This document shows, one piece after another, positions 15,197 through 27,965 of a stretch of DNA of 64,000 nt. Both the position numbers and the translations under genes were made by a program. The notes beneath the pieces were generated by a model that saw only the letters and a list, made by a program, of their open reading frames with translations, was not told the origin of the DNA and did no database searches. Numbering within the stretch: position 1 is the first letter of the stretch; each line of letters starts with the position of its first letter. The DNA is from Latrodectus hesperus (Eukaryota; Arthropoda; Arachnida; Araneae; Theridiidae): NCBI GenBank assembly GCA_037975125.1, contig CM075862.1:61046779-61110778 (forward strand), given 5' to 3'.

Positions 15197-15520
15197 ATGC
15201 ATAATCTGAAATAAATATGAAAATGTCTACAGAAATTATATGTTTGACAATACATTCATTGCGGAAGCAGCTTGAACAGAATTACCGAATATAAATGATC
15301 GAAATTTGTTTAATATTTGAAATAAATGCTAAAAAAATGAACAGTAAATTAAATAAGCAAGATTTACATAGAATAAACACACAGAATATGCAACCAATAC
15401 AAAGAAAATCTAAAATTTGGATATTCAGATTAAACGTACAGAATAAAAAGAAAATGGAAAAAGCATTATAAATCAAATGAGATACTAACATGGCCATCTT
15501 CGTAAGGGGTTGTTAACCAC
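15192..15520. repeat. Dispersed repeat adjoining (TA)n, copy 1
   Basis: Shares with 21,315-21,447 the blocks AAATTATATG, CAATACATTCA and AAGCAGCTT, at the same distance from a (TA)n tract. Towards its end, GAAAATGGAAAA and CATGGCCATCTTCG correspond to GGAAAATTGCTGGCCATG near 22,818. The second copy carries the mariner insertion. Confidence 0.6.
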
Positions 15521-15611
15521 ATCGGCACAAATTATTACTATAATTAATCTATTTGCTTTATTGTTTTCCTTTTTAGCACTAGTTTCAAATACTAATATGT
15601 ATGTATATATG

Positions 15612-16800
<1,189 letters not shown>

Positions 16801-17642
16801 CAGGATGTTCATTAATTACTGTCTGGGTTTCCGTACCTCATAGTTTTCGAATAAAAAATATTCTTCAAAAACCGATTATGTATTCGTAAATTACAACTCA
16901 AAGAATTTTACATCTCAACAATGCGAACTTAGCACGTTTGCAGTCTGGGTAATTATGATGTCATAAATAAATATGGTGACCGTCCAAAAAAAGCAATGCG
17001 TGTATTGTGGTTTTTCAAAACTAATATCAGTCATAACTACTCGACGTCGCTTCAGAAACACGTACCAGAAAGATCCTTCTTCGGATAATTCTATCAGACG
17101 CTGGTTAACACAATTTCTGGAAACTGGTATCATTCTACACCGAAAAGGAGCTGGAAAGCCGAGCACATCGCACGAAAATGTTGATCGCATTCAAAACACA
17201 TTTACTCGCAGTCCACGAAAATCAACAAGACAAGCAGCTGTGCAGTTACATGGTGTGGAAGAGCCGACAGGTGGTGTGGAAGGGATGGACCAATCCCATG
17301 AAATCCGAGATTACCGGATTTAACACCGCTAGACTTTTTTCTATGGGACTTTGTCAAGAACATTGTGTACCAGACCCCTATGCCCTCCTTTAAGGAACTG
17401 GAAATTGTTATGGCGATTCAAAATGTTATCCCACAAATGCTGGAGAACACTTGTAGGGAAATCAAATTTCGTCTCGATGTGTTAAGAGGGGCAGCCATGT
17501 GCAAATTCATTAATCTTTTTAAAAAGCATTAATAAAATTCTTTGAGATGTAATTTACGAATACGTAATCGGTTTTCGCGCAAAATCTTTTATTCGAAAGT
17601 TATGAGGTACGGAAACCCCGACAATAATTAATGAACACCCTG
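16801..17642 (+). mobile_element. Internally deleted mariner-superfamily element with about 110-bp terminal inverted repeats
   Basis: The left end begins CAGGATGTTCATTAATTA and the right end, on the minus strand, CAGGGTGTTCATTAATTA. The two arms stay alignable for about 110 bp, including GGGTTTCCGTACCTCATA and CGATTA-GTATTCGTAAATTAC. A TA precedes the left end; the right flank reads CA, a decayed TA. The interior keeps only the two ends of a transposase gene. Confidence 0.85.
16973..17532 (+). pseudogene. Transposase remnant: HTH N-terminus fused to catalytic C-terminus
   Basis: From 16973 the frame encodes a helix-turn-helix region with RRRFRNTYQKDPSSDNSIRR, FLETG and FTRSPRKSTRQAAVQL, typical of DUF4817-type mariner-like transposases. 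The frame is then lost. From 17308 another frame gives RLPDLTPLDFFLWDFVKNIV and ends after FRLDVLRGAA at a TAA (17530-17532). That is the third catalytic Asp region and the C-terminus. The middle of the DDE domain, with the first two catalytic Asp residues, is deleted. Confidence 0.8.
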
Positions 17643-17644
17643 CA

Positions 17645-18454
17645 TTTCTACACCATAAATTCGTAATCAAAAAATATGCAAATTGTAGGATGGGTAAAGT
17701 GCACAGAATTATAAGAATAAAATGCATTGAATTTTGGAACAAATAAAGCGATACATAACATGCTGAATCGACAGAATTGACAATTATATTGCTCCGTAGG
17801 TTTATAGTTATATTGGTCTTCTACAAAAGATGTCCCGAATGCAATTTATCAGCAGAATAATGCCAAAACACACATTATATAAATCAATTAATGTACTCTA
17901 TAAGACTTTCGAATATTTCTCTGGTCACTTGTCTCCTCGGATCACTGACTAATGAAACACTTTTGGGACATGATTGGATGTCTTTGCATAAGTTGCCCCC
18001 ACAATGTTAAGAATATGAATTGTAGCAAATGGCTGAAAGATATTGGACACTCTATTACTCACATAAGATAATCCTGTACCTATACTTGTTGTCAAATGAA
18101 TTGCCACCAATAGCGGGATCCTTTTCACTACTAAGCATACTTTATATTTGCTTTCTTTATGAGTGTATTATGCTAAAATAAATATCTCTTATTATTTTTC
18201 ACCGTTTTTCTCCTAGGTATTGCATCTTCATTACGACGCAGTATGTTTACTAAAATTTATGTGCGTGTAAACCTAAATTTAAAAACTTTCAATTCAATGA
18301 TGTAGATTTCTTAATCTCATCTGTATTCATATTTTTTTAATAAAAGAGAGCTTCAAGTGTGAACTCTTAAACGGAGAAGTATCAAAATATGGAAAAAAAC
18401 CATTTTACGAGATCTTGCTGCGGAGAAAAAACAACTCTCCCTTCCCCCTTAATA
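17645..18454. other. Intergenic stretch, nothing recognised
   Basis: A slightly less AT-rich patch at 17,930-18,130 has no reading frame or repeat partner that I can see. Confidence 0.5.
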
Positions 18455-18456
18455 TA

Positions 18457-19069
18457 CAGTAATACGAATATATGAGTACTCTTATAACGCATTTTCATAC
18501 TACGCGATTTCATTTCCCTCGTATAACACGTGTTTTTTACCCATATAGCGCGTTGATTCCCCACGTTATATTTCTGTACTTTGAAATTTAAAATGATTTG
18601 TACACTTGACAATCAATTTCGAGTGCGTGTTTGCACATTGCTTCATTTGTATTCTTATCAAATTTATATAATTAAATTATGCCATTGAACTTTGAACATT
18701 CTGCTTAAAAAAGATATCGGGGCAACGTTATTTCAGATAGCTCCTACAGCAAATAAGCATGTAATAAAACTGTGTTTATGGAATTATTTGATTTATTTGA
18801 AATTATATAACTCTGTTGCTTAGTTACATTTGTGTAAGTTTTTTTATTTAAAATGTTCTTAATTTGATTTTAATAAAACGCACACATTTCATTCTTAGTA
18901 TACATTTCTCTTAATATTCGATTTAAACCCCCTTTAATGAGAAAAGCTGAACGTGAATCATTTGTACATAACACGTTATACGAGGTCATACGAGCTGTTT
19001 TACGAAAATGCTCGTACAACGCGTTTTCCTATAACACGGAACTAATACCGTGTTATAGGGGGATTACTG
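18457..19069. mobile_element. pogo/Tigger-like MITE with TA target duplication
   Basis: Termini are CAGTAAT...ATTACTG, flanked by TA at 18455-18456 and 19070-19071. The right end, on the minus strand, reads CAGTAATCCCCCTATAACAC. The left end is diverged but shares CAGTAAT and TTATAACGC. Subterminal TATAACACG/ATAACGCG motifs recur several times. No transposase frame. Confidence 0.7.
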
Positions 19070-19503
19070 TATTATCAGAATATTTCAAAAGGATTTTATA
19101 AATAAATATGAGAATATTTCATAAATAAAGATTTTATAAATAAATATGAGAATATTTCAAAAGACTTTATAAGAAGTCATGTGGTTCGCGCGCGTTGCCT
19201 TATATGAAGGATTTATAGAAACTTTTATTTTCTTATACATAATAGACATATTATGATCACATAAAATGAAAAATAAGAATGTTTTTTTATTATTTTATTA
19301 CGATATATATGTTATGTAATAAAAATGTTTTAGTTTAAAATATAATTTTGCTTCTCTAAAACTTAAAATAATTTTAAATTACCTATAGAATACAAATCTC
19401 TCTAAGCATCAAACATCTTAACATTTTCAAAATATTTACAACAATAAGTTCAAAATAATTGAAATTATTTTCTTAAAGTTTTATCTGATATATTTGATAA
19501 ATG

Positions 19504-20224
<721 letters not shown>

Positions 20225-20410
20225 ACTGAGGTCCTGGTCACAATATCCTCCAAGTGAAATGATACCTCTGGGATGGCAGACCAAATATTGAGGGTCTTCT
20301 GCTTGGTTCCTGCTTCCAAATTATGAAGACTTCAACTGAGTTTATCAATCTAACTGGTAGAGCCCAATTCAGAGAGGAACAGTACAGAGAAGCTTGCTGA
20401 TGCAACAACA
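20225..20410. repeat. Dispersed repeat, copy matching 59.55 kb
   Basis: Same orientation and block order as the copy in PSMC4 intron 1 (GAAATGATACCTCTGGGA, GACCAAATATTGAGGGTCTT, GAGTTTATCAATC, TTCAGAGAGGAACAG, GCTGATGCAACAAC). No tRNA head or terminal repeats are apparent. Confidence 0.6.
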
Positions 20411-21242
20411 ACTTACTGAAGTCCAATCATTATATATGATAGACTACAATGCCTAACTTCACCTCAACTGTAAATTATTCTATTTAATCTCTGAAGTAAG
20501 GATCTCTGGTAATGCAGAAAATAATCCCGTAGGAAATTTAAAATTATTTTATGCTGTAATCTATATGACAAGACCAAAGTCACTTTTCCAGGGCTTAATT
20601 ATAACATAAATCACGACATAGTTGATATTGCATGATCTATCTGTAGTGGATTATATGCATTGAATATATATTTACGACCATTTATTTTGTTAAATGAATG
20701 ATAAAGTTTGATCGTTTCCACTTCTGTATCTAGTAGTAATGTGGTTATTTTTCGAGATATGCTGATGAAATAAATTTTTAAAAAAAACTTATATGCATAG
20801 TAAAACAAGGATTTTTGTTTTTATAAATTTTTCATAGCTCAATTTGATGAATTAATAGTGTTTATTTTTTAGTTCAATTTTTAGTATCATTTAACACCAC
20901 CCTCGGGTTTATATATTGCATTGAATTTTAATCCATTTCAACCCATAATGCCTTGACATAATCAAACATGTCTTAGTTATAAATGGCAATAGAGCAGCAA
21001 ACCAATACTTCCATTCAATTTTGATAGTCTAAATGTAAAAGTCATCTATTTTTTAAATTGTTTTAATTACTTGCAAGCTAGATCAAAAAATAATTGATCA
21101 CATCTCAAATTTCCTTTAAATGTTGTAAACCTTCTTTCGAGTATAAATTAAAGAAAAAATAATCGACGACATGAATATTTACTAGATAAAACTAATTTTA
21201 TTTGTAAGAAAATATGACACCAAAAATAAATCTTATATTAAA

Positions 21243-21245
<3 letters not shown>
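20411..21245. other. AT-rich intergenic stretch, nothing recognised
   Basis: No supported feature. Confidence 0.5.

Positions 21246-21314
<69 letters not shown>
21246..21314. repeat. (TA)n microsatellite
   Basis: About 69 bp of AT dinucleotide at the edge of the second dispersed-repeat copy. Confidence 0.97.
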
Positions 21315-21320
<6 letters not shown>

Positions 21321-21481
21321 GATTATATAAATATCATAGACAAGAACTTGAAAAATACAAGAATAAATATAAAAATTATATGCTTAGCAATACATTCAGC
21401 GCAAAAGCAGCTTAAATAGATTATTGAAATATAATTAATAGTTAATTTTTATAAAATTAATCAAATACCAAATGGAGAATA

Positions 21482-22758
21482 CGAGGGTTACTCTGAAATT
21501 TCTGAGATATGCGCAGACGCGAGAATTTACGCGAGAAATTATAAAACAAAAATAACGGTTTAATTTTAAAGTACAAAGTATTTTAACACAAAAGACGATT
21601 TTTTACTGACTTACTTCAACTTGTTTAGCGTGGAATAAATTTTAAACAGAAGAGAAAATGGAGTTGACGCGAGAACATTTTCGCGCTATGGTTTTCTACG
21701 ATTTCAAAGCAGGATTCAATCAAGAAGAATGCGTTCAACGGTTGCAATTAGCATTTGGTGATGAATCTCTAGCTCGTGCTACTGTATTCAGATGGCTTAG
21801 AGAATTTAGAAGAGGTCGCAATTTTCTTCAGGATGAAGAACACACAGGAAGGCCGCCGTCGGCAGTAATCCCGGATAATGTGTCTGCCATACAAAATATG
21901 TTAATAGATGATAATCGCTGTACCTAGCAAATGATACAGAAGGAACTTAACATTGGATCCGCAGCCATACACAAAATCATTCATGAAGAATTACATATGA
22001 AAAAAGTAGTTTGCCGTTGGGTTTCCCATAATCTAACTAAGCATCAAAAAGAGGAGCGTGTCAGAATCAGGAAAGAAACTCTTAATATGCTGAATGATGG
22101 TGGCCACCGCATCATTTCTAAAATTGTAACAGGTGATGAAACGTACATACCGTTTTTTGACGTTCCCACACGTCAAGAAAGCAAAGTATGGGTCTTTGAA
22201 GATGATCCCATGCCGACAATGGTGAAAAAATAACGCGCACTGAAAAAAGTGATGTATGCCGTTTTCTTAAGAAGTACGGGATTGGTCAAAGCCATCAAGT
22301 TGGAAGAACAGGAGACAGTAACAGCAAACTGTTATACCACTAAATGTCTTCCAGAAATTCTACAAGAACTGAATGTTAGGGTACGAATGATTAACCATGA
22401 CAATGCATCTTCACATACAGCCGGATTAATAGTTGAGTTTCTTAAACAAAAACAAATTATTGTGATCGAACATCCGCCGTATTCACCTGATCTAGCTATG
22501 TGCGACTTTTGTTTATTCTTTAATCTAAAAATGAACTAACGTGGACGTCGTTTTCATTCAGAAGAAGAGATTGATGTGGCTATAAATGCATTTTTTCATC
22601 TATTCGAAGAAATGAATGGCTTGAGGCATTTAATCTGTGGAAAATTCGTCTATAAAAGTGCATTGATGCTGGAGGAGACTATATTGAATACACCTAAAAT
22701 TTTGTAAGTATACCTTTAAAAACCTAGCTGTATCTCTAAAATTTCAGAGTAACCCTCG
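21482..22758 (+). mobile_element. mariner transposon, nearly full length, inactivated
   Basis: Terminal inverted repeats are CGAGGGTTACTCTGAAATTT at the left and the same 20 bases inverted at the right (22739-22758). TA target duplications are at 21480-21481 and 22759-22760. The length of 1,277 bp is normal for mariner. The sequence-identical empty site in the opposite fold-back arm confirms the borders. Confidence 0.95.
21658..22690 (+). pseudogene. mariner transposase pseudogene (D34D type)
   Basis: The reading frame starts at ATG 21658. It encodes the paired HTH region (FRAMVFYDFKAGFNQEECV and RATVFRWLREFRRGR, then DEEHTGRPPSAV). It continues through stops at 21925-21927 (TAG), 22231-22233 (TAA) and 22537-22539 (TAA). 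Catalytic motifs are TGDETY (first Asp), INHDNASSHTA (second) and YSPDLAMCDF (third); 34 residues separate the second and third Asp, giving the D34D signature of mariner. Near 22,600 the frame shifts by one. The C-terminus (RNEWLEAFNLWKIRL, then CIDAGGDYIE) continues with one more stop. It cannot encode an active enzyme. Confidence 0.93.
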
Positions 22759-23030
22759 TAATAATCAAATACTAAATGGAGAATAATAAATTGAAAAAAA
22801 ACGAAATATAATAAATAAATGGAAAATTGCTGGCCATGTTGGTACTTCGTTCCACACACACACACACTTTCCTTTTATTCTATATTTCTTTGAAAATTTT
22901 AAACTATCTATTGATACACATTTTCCATTTGATATATTATATTTCGTTTTTTCAATTTATTATTCTCCATTTAGTATTTGATTATTATTCTCCACATTTG
23001 GTATTTGATTAATTTTATAATAATTTACAA

Positions 23031-24008
23031 GTTAATTATCTTTAATTATTATTATTTACTAATATTTACTATTAATTAGTAGTAGTAGTTAAATTAGTTA
23101 ATATATACAAACTGCAAACATTTTTAGGAAGAATTTAAAAGACTTTTTTTCATTTTTTCATAATGTATACAAACACAGATTTTGTATTTCACTATACAAA
23201 AAATCTTCAATATCTTGCTCAACTAATTAATCCAAGAGAAAAACTGGTTTTTATCCTTGTCTATTCGAAGAATTTTTCAATTAAAGCATTCTTTGAAACT
23301 TTTATTAGAGTCCGTACTACTTCTTTAATATAAGTTCCAGAGAAAAGAAAATTAAAGATTAAATCTTTTAATAGGCCAGAAATAAACAAGAATTCATATA
23401 AAATACAAACGAAATTTAATTCTGGTGCTGACTCATTTACATGATATGTTTCCTCCTTGATGGTATTTTATGAATAATCTGAATTAAATATATAGAAAAC
23501 TTTTGTTCTCGAATTGAATAAACTACTAATTAAATTCTTTATATTTAATTTTTCTTGCAATCATAATTAAAAAAATTTTTTAATATTTTTGTCTTCCGTG
23601 CTTTGGTGTGATTATTTATTAAAAATTTCTTCATTACATCTGAATAATTTACTATTTTCTTATTAGTTTATCCATTTTGTATGTAAATTTTTGATTTGCA
23701 GCTCCACGATTACTATTAGCACACAAAGTCTATCTATATGTCCAAGGCTTATGTCTTAAAAATGATTCCAAGGAGCCACAAATAACCACTCCCAAGACAT
23801 CCACAAGGATACAGCCGAGAGTCAAATAAATAACAATTTAGTTATTATCAACTGAAAGATAAAATATATAAATTTTTGAATTTATTTAAATTGTATACTA
23901 ATATATTGAAAATATATACTCTAATTGTAATTAAAGTAGCATAAATTCCAAAGATATTTGCAACACTTTGCTCTGTATAGCTTACTATATCTCAAATGCT
24001 TTAATCAA
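23031..24008. other. AT-rich intergenic stretch, nothing recognised
   Basis: No supported feature. Confidence 0.5.
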
Positions 24009-24018
24009 CCGTATCATA

Positions 24019-24275
24019 GCCGCCCAACTTGTCTTGTAGTCAGCGTGTCTGACTGCGGATAGGAAGGTCTTGGGTTCGAATCCTGGTTCGAGCATGGATG
24101 TACTTTCTCTCTCTATCTATCCTGTCTTTGTCCTTTCTTTGTATGAATGTGTTGTGAATTGTTGCTTACCCTATAAATGGGTACTTATAGCACACCACAC
24201 CCAAATATGGTTCAGTTGGAAAAGTGGAACAGTGCACCCTATATTGCCAGCGTAGCTGGCACACGACAACAACAA
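24019..24275 (+). mobile_element. tRNA-derived SINE, family B copy 1
   Basis: The head runs from about 24021 to 24095, with TTGTAGTCAGCGTGTCTGAC as the A-box side and TTGGGTTCGAATCCTGG as the B box. The body has CTATCTATCCTGTCTTTGTCC, TACCCTATAAATGGGTAC and CACACC-AATATGGTTCAGTTG. It ends GCTGGCACACGACAACAAC. A 10-bp flanking duplication with one mismatch (CCGTATCATA, CCATATCATA) lies at 24009-24018 and 24276-24285. Confidence 0.88.
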
Positions 24276-24448
24276 CCATATCATAAATGTGGATTTTTGG
24301 AGCTCAAAAACTAAAGTTCAATCCTCAGTAGGATAAAATATAAAGACTATGGAAACTTATTAATAAATCTGAAATAGGAAAATTTATTTACTTGTAATGA
24401 TTTATTTTATTTACGATTTACATAAGTTGTATCATAAACTTTATTTAA

Positions 24449-24718
24449 ACTCCATGGCACGACAGCCCATGTGGGCCAAGGCCTACAGTGCCCATAACTG
24501 TTTTCATGACCGAGGGCCCTGGGGTGCGAAGCATATGTCTTAGTTAGGTGGTCAGCCTAACATAAGACCTCCAGTGTTTAGTTCCCAAGCATGCTTGGTA
24601 CTCAGTTAATCGACCCACTGAAGAAATGAAAGGCTGAGTCAACCTTGCCCAGCCCGAGGATCAAACCTCGGACCTGTGTCATGGGAGGGTAAAACGCTGC
24701 CACTAAGCCACCGCGCTT
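24449..24718 (-). mobile_element. tRNA-derived SINE, family A copy 2, perfect 16-bp target duplication
   Basis: CATAAACTTTATTTAA stands at both 24433-24448 and 24719-24734. Between them, on the minus strand, the head carries GTGGCTTAGTGGCAGCG and CCGAGGTTTGATCCTCGGG, then the family A body. It ends in GGCCCACATGGGCTGTCGTG. The perfect duplication indicates a fairly recent target-primed insertion. Confidence 0.93.
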
Positions 24719-24734
24719 CATAAACTTTATTTAA

Positions 24735-26225
24735 TATATAAATTAATCCACCCACTTATTCCCCTTTAAATGAATCAATTGTATTATTTAATTATAATCT
24801 GTTCTAATGAATTAAATTTTTTATGGGTTTTACCACACTTACTATTCTTATTTCGATCTATACATTTACATAGAAGATGTTATGAGGAAAGCTAACATTT
24901 GTATGATTCATTGAAGGGTAGTCCTAAAAATTGGATCGAAGTTTGCTCTTTTCAAGCAAAGCATCTATTAAATGGAAATTTATTTCTTATTTGTAAAATT
25001 GGATTGTTATATAGTTAAGGTTAAATAAAATAAAAAAAAACATTTATATTCAAAACTGTTATCTAAAATGATCACAGCTTATACTATGATTAAAAATATT
25101 TTCATATTTTGAAATTCCGCAAGTGGAAATTATAATTAATTACAACAGACACGATTATGATATTATTTTTTCCCAATGAAGTAATCTAAAATAACAGAGA
25201 ATTTAGTGTGAAATCTTCAATTTTTAATGTCGTATTCTATAGTTTTTATTATTTACTTGTTGGTGTAGAAATTGCAAAACGTTAATTACAATACGTCGAA
25301 AATACCCAAAATAAGAATAAAATTTTCTGGGACAACTGTGCCTATTGATAAAAGACACAAAGTTGAGGTTTATTATCGACCCAAAAATACTGAATCAAAG
25401 AAATTTCTAGTCTATTTAAATGAATCTGGGCATGGAAACATATCATATCAATCGAAAAAGAAAAATATTCAAGTTAAATTAATATTTTTGTGAATATTGA
25501 ATTTTTGCAAGATTTCCTTAACTCGAATTTAAAATAGGATTAATATTGGTAGTCAGATACACAGCAAAATTTATAGTATTCAAGATTATGAGAATGTTAC
25601 AATGCTATTTTAACCTAAAATTGACTTTTCAGACTCCAAAGATGTAAGCAATGTATTGAAACAAATTTTTGCAAAAACGAAAACATATTTTGTGAATATT
25701 GGTTCAATACAGTCCCTCATTTAATTGGATTTGCTTTTAGTCTTAAAATGTCACAACTTTCAGTAATCTAATGTTATTTACTCAAAGATGAGATAATTAT
25801 GTGTGATAGTTCAGAAATGCATTTACTTTGCCAAGATGTGAAGTAAATTGAATTAAAGACGTGAGCTAAAATTGTTGCTTTACAATCAATCAAGTATTGT
25901 GTATTTTATTGATAAAGATAATTTTAATCTGGTTTAACTTTAACCTATGAAGTATATGATTAATTTAACTTTAACCTATGAAGAGCATAATACTTCTTAA
26001 AAATCTAAAACTGAAATTTTATATTTTACTCTCTCTTCAATTAGATTTTGTGTGTGGATAAATATTAGTATTCAATTCAATTAGATTTTGGATAATATTT
26101 TGGATAAATATTATAGTAATACCTTTGAAGTAACAGGTAGTTCAGCATGCTTTTCTTAAAAATGCTTTCATCATCAACTGAAATAAAGGAAATATTTTCT
26201 TACAAATTTTCAGTTCAGATAATGC
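24735..26225. other. AT-rich intergenic stretch
   Basis: Small tandem repetitions (TTTAACTTTAACCTATGAAG twice at 25,936-25,985; CAATTAGATTTTG twice near 26,040-26,090) are present. An open frame of 73 codons at 25272-25493 reads less biased than random AT-rich DNA, but has no family I recognise and no convincing splice context. Confidence 0.45.
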
Positions 26226-26236
26226 TCAGTTTTCAT

Positions 26237-26518
26237 GTTGTTGTCGTCTTGTGCCAGCTAGGCTGGTATTATAAGGTGCGCATCTCCCTTTTTCCAACTG
26301 AACCATATTGTGGTGTGGAGTCGGACTTCCTCAGTACATACATGCCATAGGTACCCGTTTATAGGGTAGGTAACCATTCACAACCCATCCACATAAATAA
26401 AGGACAAAGACAGGATAGATAGACAGAAAAAGTACATCCATGCCCGAACTGAGATTCGAACCCAAGACCTCCATATCCACAGTAAGGCATGCTGACCCCT
26501 AGACAAGTTGGACGGCGT
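26237..26518 (-). mobile_element. tRNA-derived SINE, family B copy 2
   Basis: This is the reverse-orientation copy of the family at 24.0 kb. It contains the complements of the CGACAACAAC end, ATATGGTTCAGTTGG, CCTATAAACGGGTACC, TATCCTGTCTTTGTCC and the B box TTGGGTTCGAATCTC. Flanking TCAGTTTTCAT (26226-26236) and TCAGTTTGCAT (26519-26529) are an 11-bp duplication with one mismatch. Confidence 0.88.
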
Positions 26519-26529
26519 TCAGTTTGCAT

Positions 26530-27611
26530 GTAATAGCTAAAAGTTATTACTAATCTTAAACACGTGAGCTCTATGTCAAATTTTGGTTTTGAAACCACAT
26601 AACGATTAGACAAACAACTGAAAACTACTGTCAATATTTTTGAGTATCTATTCCGCGTATTATTTTATGGGAAAACTCTTATTAGATACTAAGCCGTGTT
26701 CACAAAGCAAAGAAGGACATTAGAAATACTCGCTAACACTGCCATTGCAACAAATATGCATACAAAAATGTAACATCTATTTTCCTTTGCTCAATAATGT
26801 CTGGTATCGAATCTGGGGCCTTACTTTCTACAGAGAGTGGCCCTATCACTTTAACAGGGTAAGTCCTATTTATTCCATTCTTAATGGCAAGAATGCTTCA
26901 AGTCAAATGGCTCTTACCAACGACGCACATAATACGAGTATTTGCCTTACTTGCCACAAATTGACACTTCACTTTTACACACATTTTGATGTAAATCCAA
27001 AATATCCCAGACAAAAATGGGGTAGAATGCAATTAATTTCATGGTCGTCATATTTGATTGAAACAAAGCTTATAAAGACAAGTCATAAATTAAGCCTAAA
27101 GCATATTCTTAAGCATAAGTGAAGATATTGCTCCTTTTTATAGTCATTCGTTTTCTGACTTCCTGTACTATCGTTACGTGGAGTTATCAAAATAAGCATA
27201 TTTCTTCTCACTGACAAATTGATTCAGAGCGGTAAAGGTTTAGTTTTTGAGTATTTGATACAGCTGTATCATTTTTCAATTTACCTATCTTTTTAACACA
27301 TTTGTTTCAATGTTTTAAAAGTGCATAAGCAAAATATACAAAATCGTAATCAATTTGGTATTCTTCACATTTTAAACCCCTTAGAAAAACACATGGTGAA
27401 AAAAAAGTAATCTTTTTTAAAAAAAATACAATCTAAAACAAGTTTTTCATCCAAGCGATATTAGATCAAGAAAGCGTGTTATTAATAATTCAATCAAATA
27501 ATTAAATAATCATATTAAATTTAAACAAAATTAACTGTAGTAAATGTGATAAACGTAATATATTTCCAATGCAAATTTTATAACCATTTCAATAAAACAC
27601 ACATGTAAAAA
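26530..27611. other. Intergenic stretch with an unassigned 125-codon frame
   Basis: The open frame 26745-27122 (plus) includes Cys, His and Trp at moderate frequency. I recognise no domain, so it is not called as a gene. The rest is AT-rich with nothing visible. Confidence 0.4.
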
Positions 27612-27615
27612 TTAA

Positions 27616-27870
27616 AGGCACGGGTGCCGTATAATCCATGATGCCAAATTCTGAGATTGGCGACTTTTTGGCGGATTTTCTTATGTATCCGGTAACCTCG
27701 TTTTTATTACGTCATACATATAGAGACCTATAAGAATTATGCAGAAAATTCTATTTAACCCTAGTATTTACGTCATGGCGCATATCACGATACGTCATCT
27801 TGGCAACATTTCTTCATCGCCAAAAAAATTCAGAATTTAGAATTATGGATTATACGGCACCTGTGCCTAG
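27616..27870. mobile_element. TTAA-flanked MITE, about 255 bp
   Basis: TTAA occurs at 27612-27615 and 27871-27874. The left end is AGGCACGGGTGCCGTATAAT. The right end, on the minus strand, has AGGCACAGGTGCCGTATAAT after a CT offset. The inverted similarity continues for about 40 bp through AAATTCTGA. The interior is CpG-richer (TATCCGGTAACCTCG, TCATGGCGCATATCACGATACG) and non-coding. A non-autonomous piggyBac-type element is the best fit. Confidence 0.75.
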
Positions 27871-27943
27871 TTAATTATTAAAAGTCAAAATTTTAAGTAA
27901 AATACTTCAATGTATGTAAGTAAAAATAAATGCTTATTTTATA

Positions 27944-27965
27944 TATGTATATATATATATATATG
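27944..27965. repeat. Short (TA)n tract
   Basis: About 20 bp of AT dinucleotide interrupted by TATG. Confidence 0.8.

Larger units (their letters stand above)
21315..23030. repeat. Fold-back repeat split by a mariner element
   Basis: The left arm is 21448-21481 plus 22759-22826. The right arm is about 22921-23030. Read on the minus strand, the right arm gives AAATTAATCAAATACCAAAT, GGAGAATAATAATC, AAATACTAAATGGAGAATAA and CGAAATATAAT without the mariner. The outer left part matches the family copy at 15.2 kb. A (CA)n run lies in the loop near 22,855. Confidence 0.8.

Noticed and set aside
18457..19069. Hidden transposase gene in the pogo-like element
   Set aside because: No frame of useful length or DDE motif is present. 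It is non-autonomous.
24021..24095. Functional tRNA gene (also at 41.49, 6.5, 24.7, 29.65, 26.5 and 30.9 kb)
   Set aside because: Each is followed by a shared SINE body and several have target-site duplications. The cloverleafs are imperfect, so they are SINE heads.
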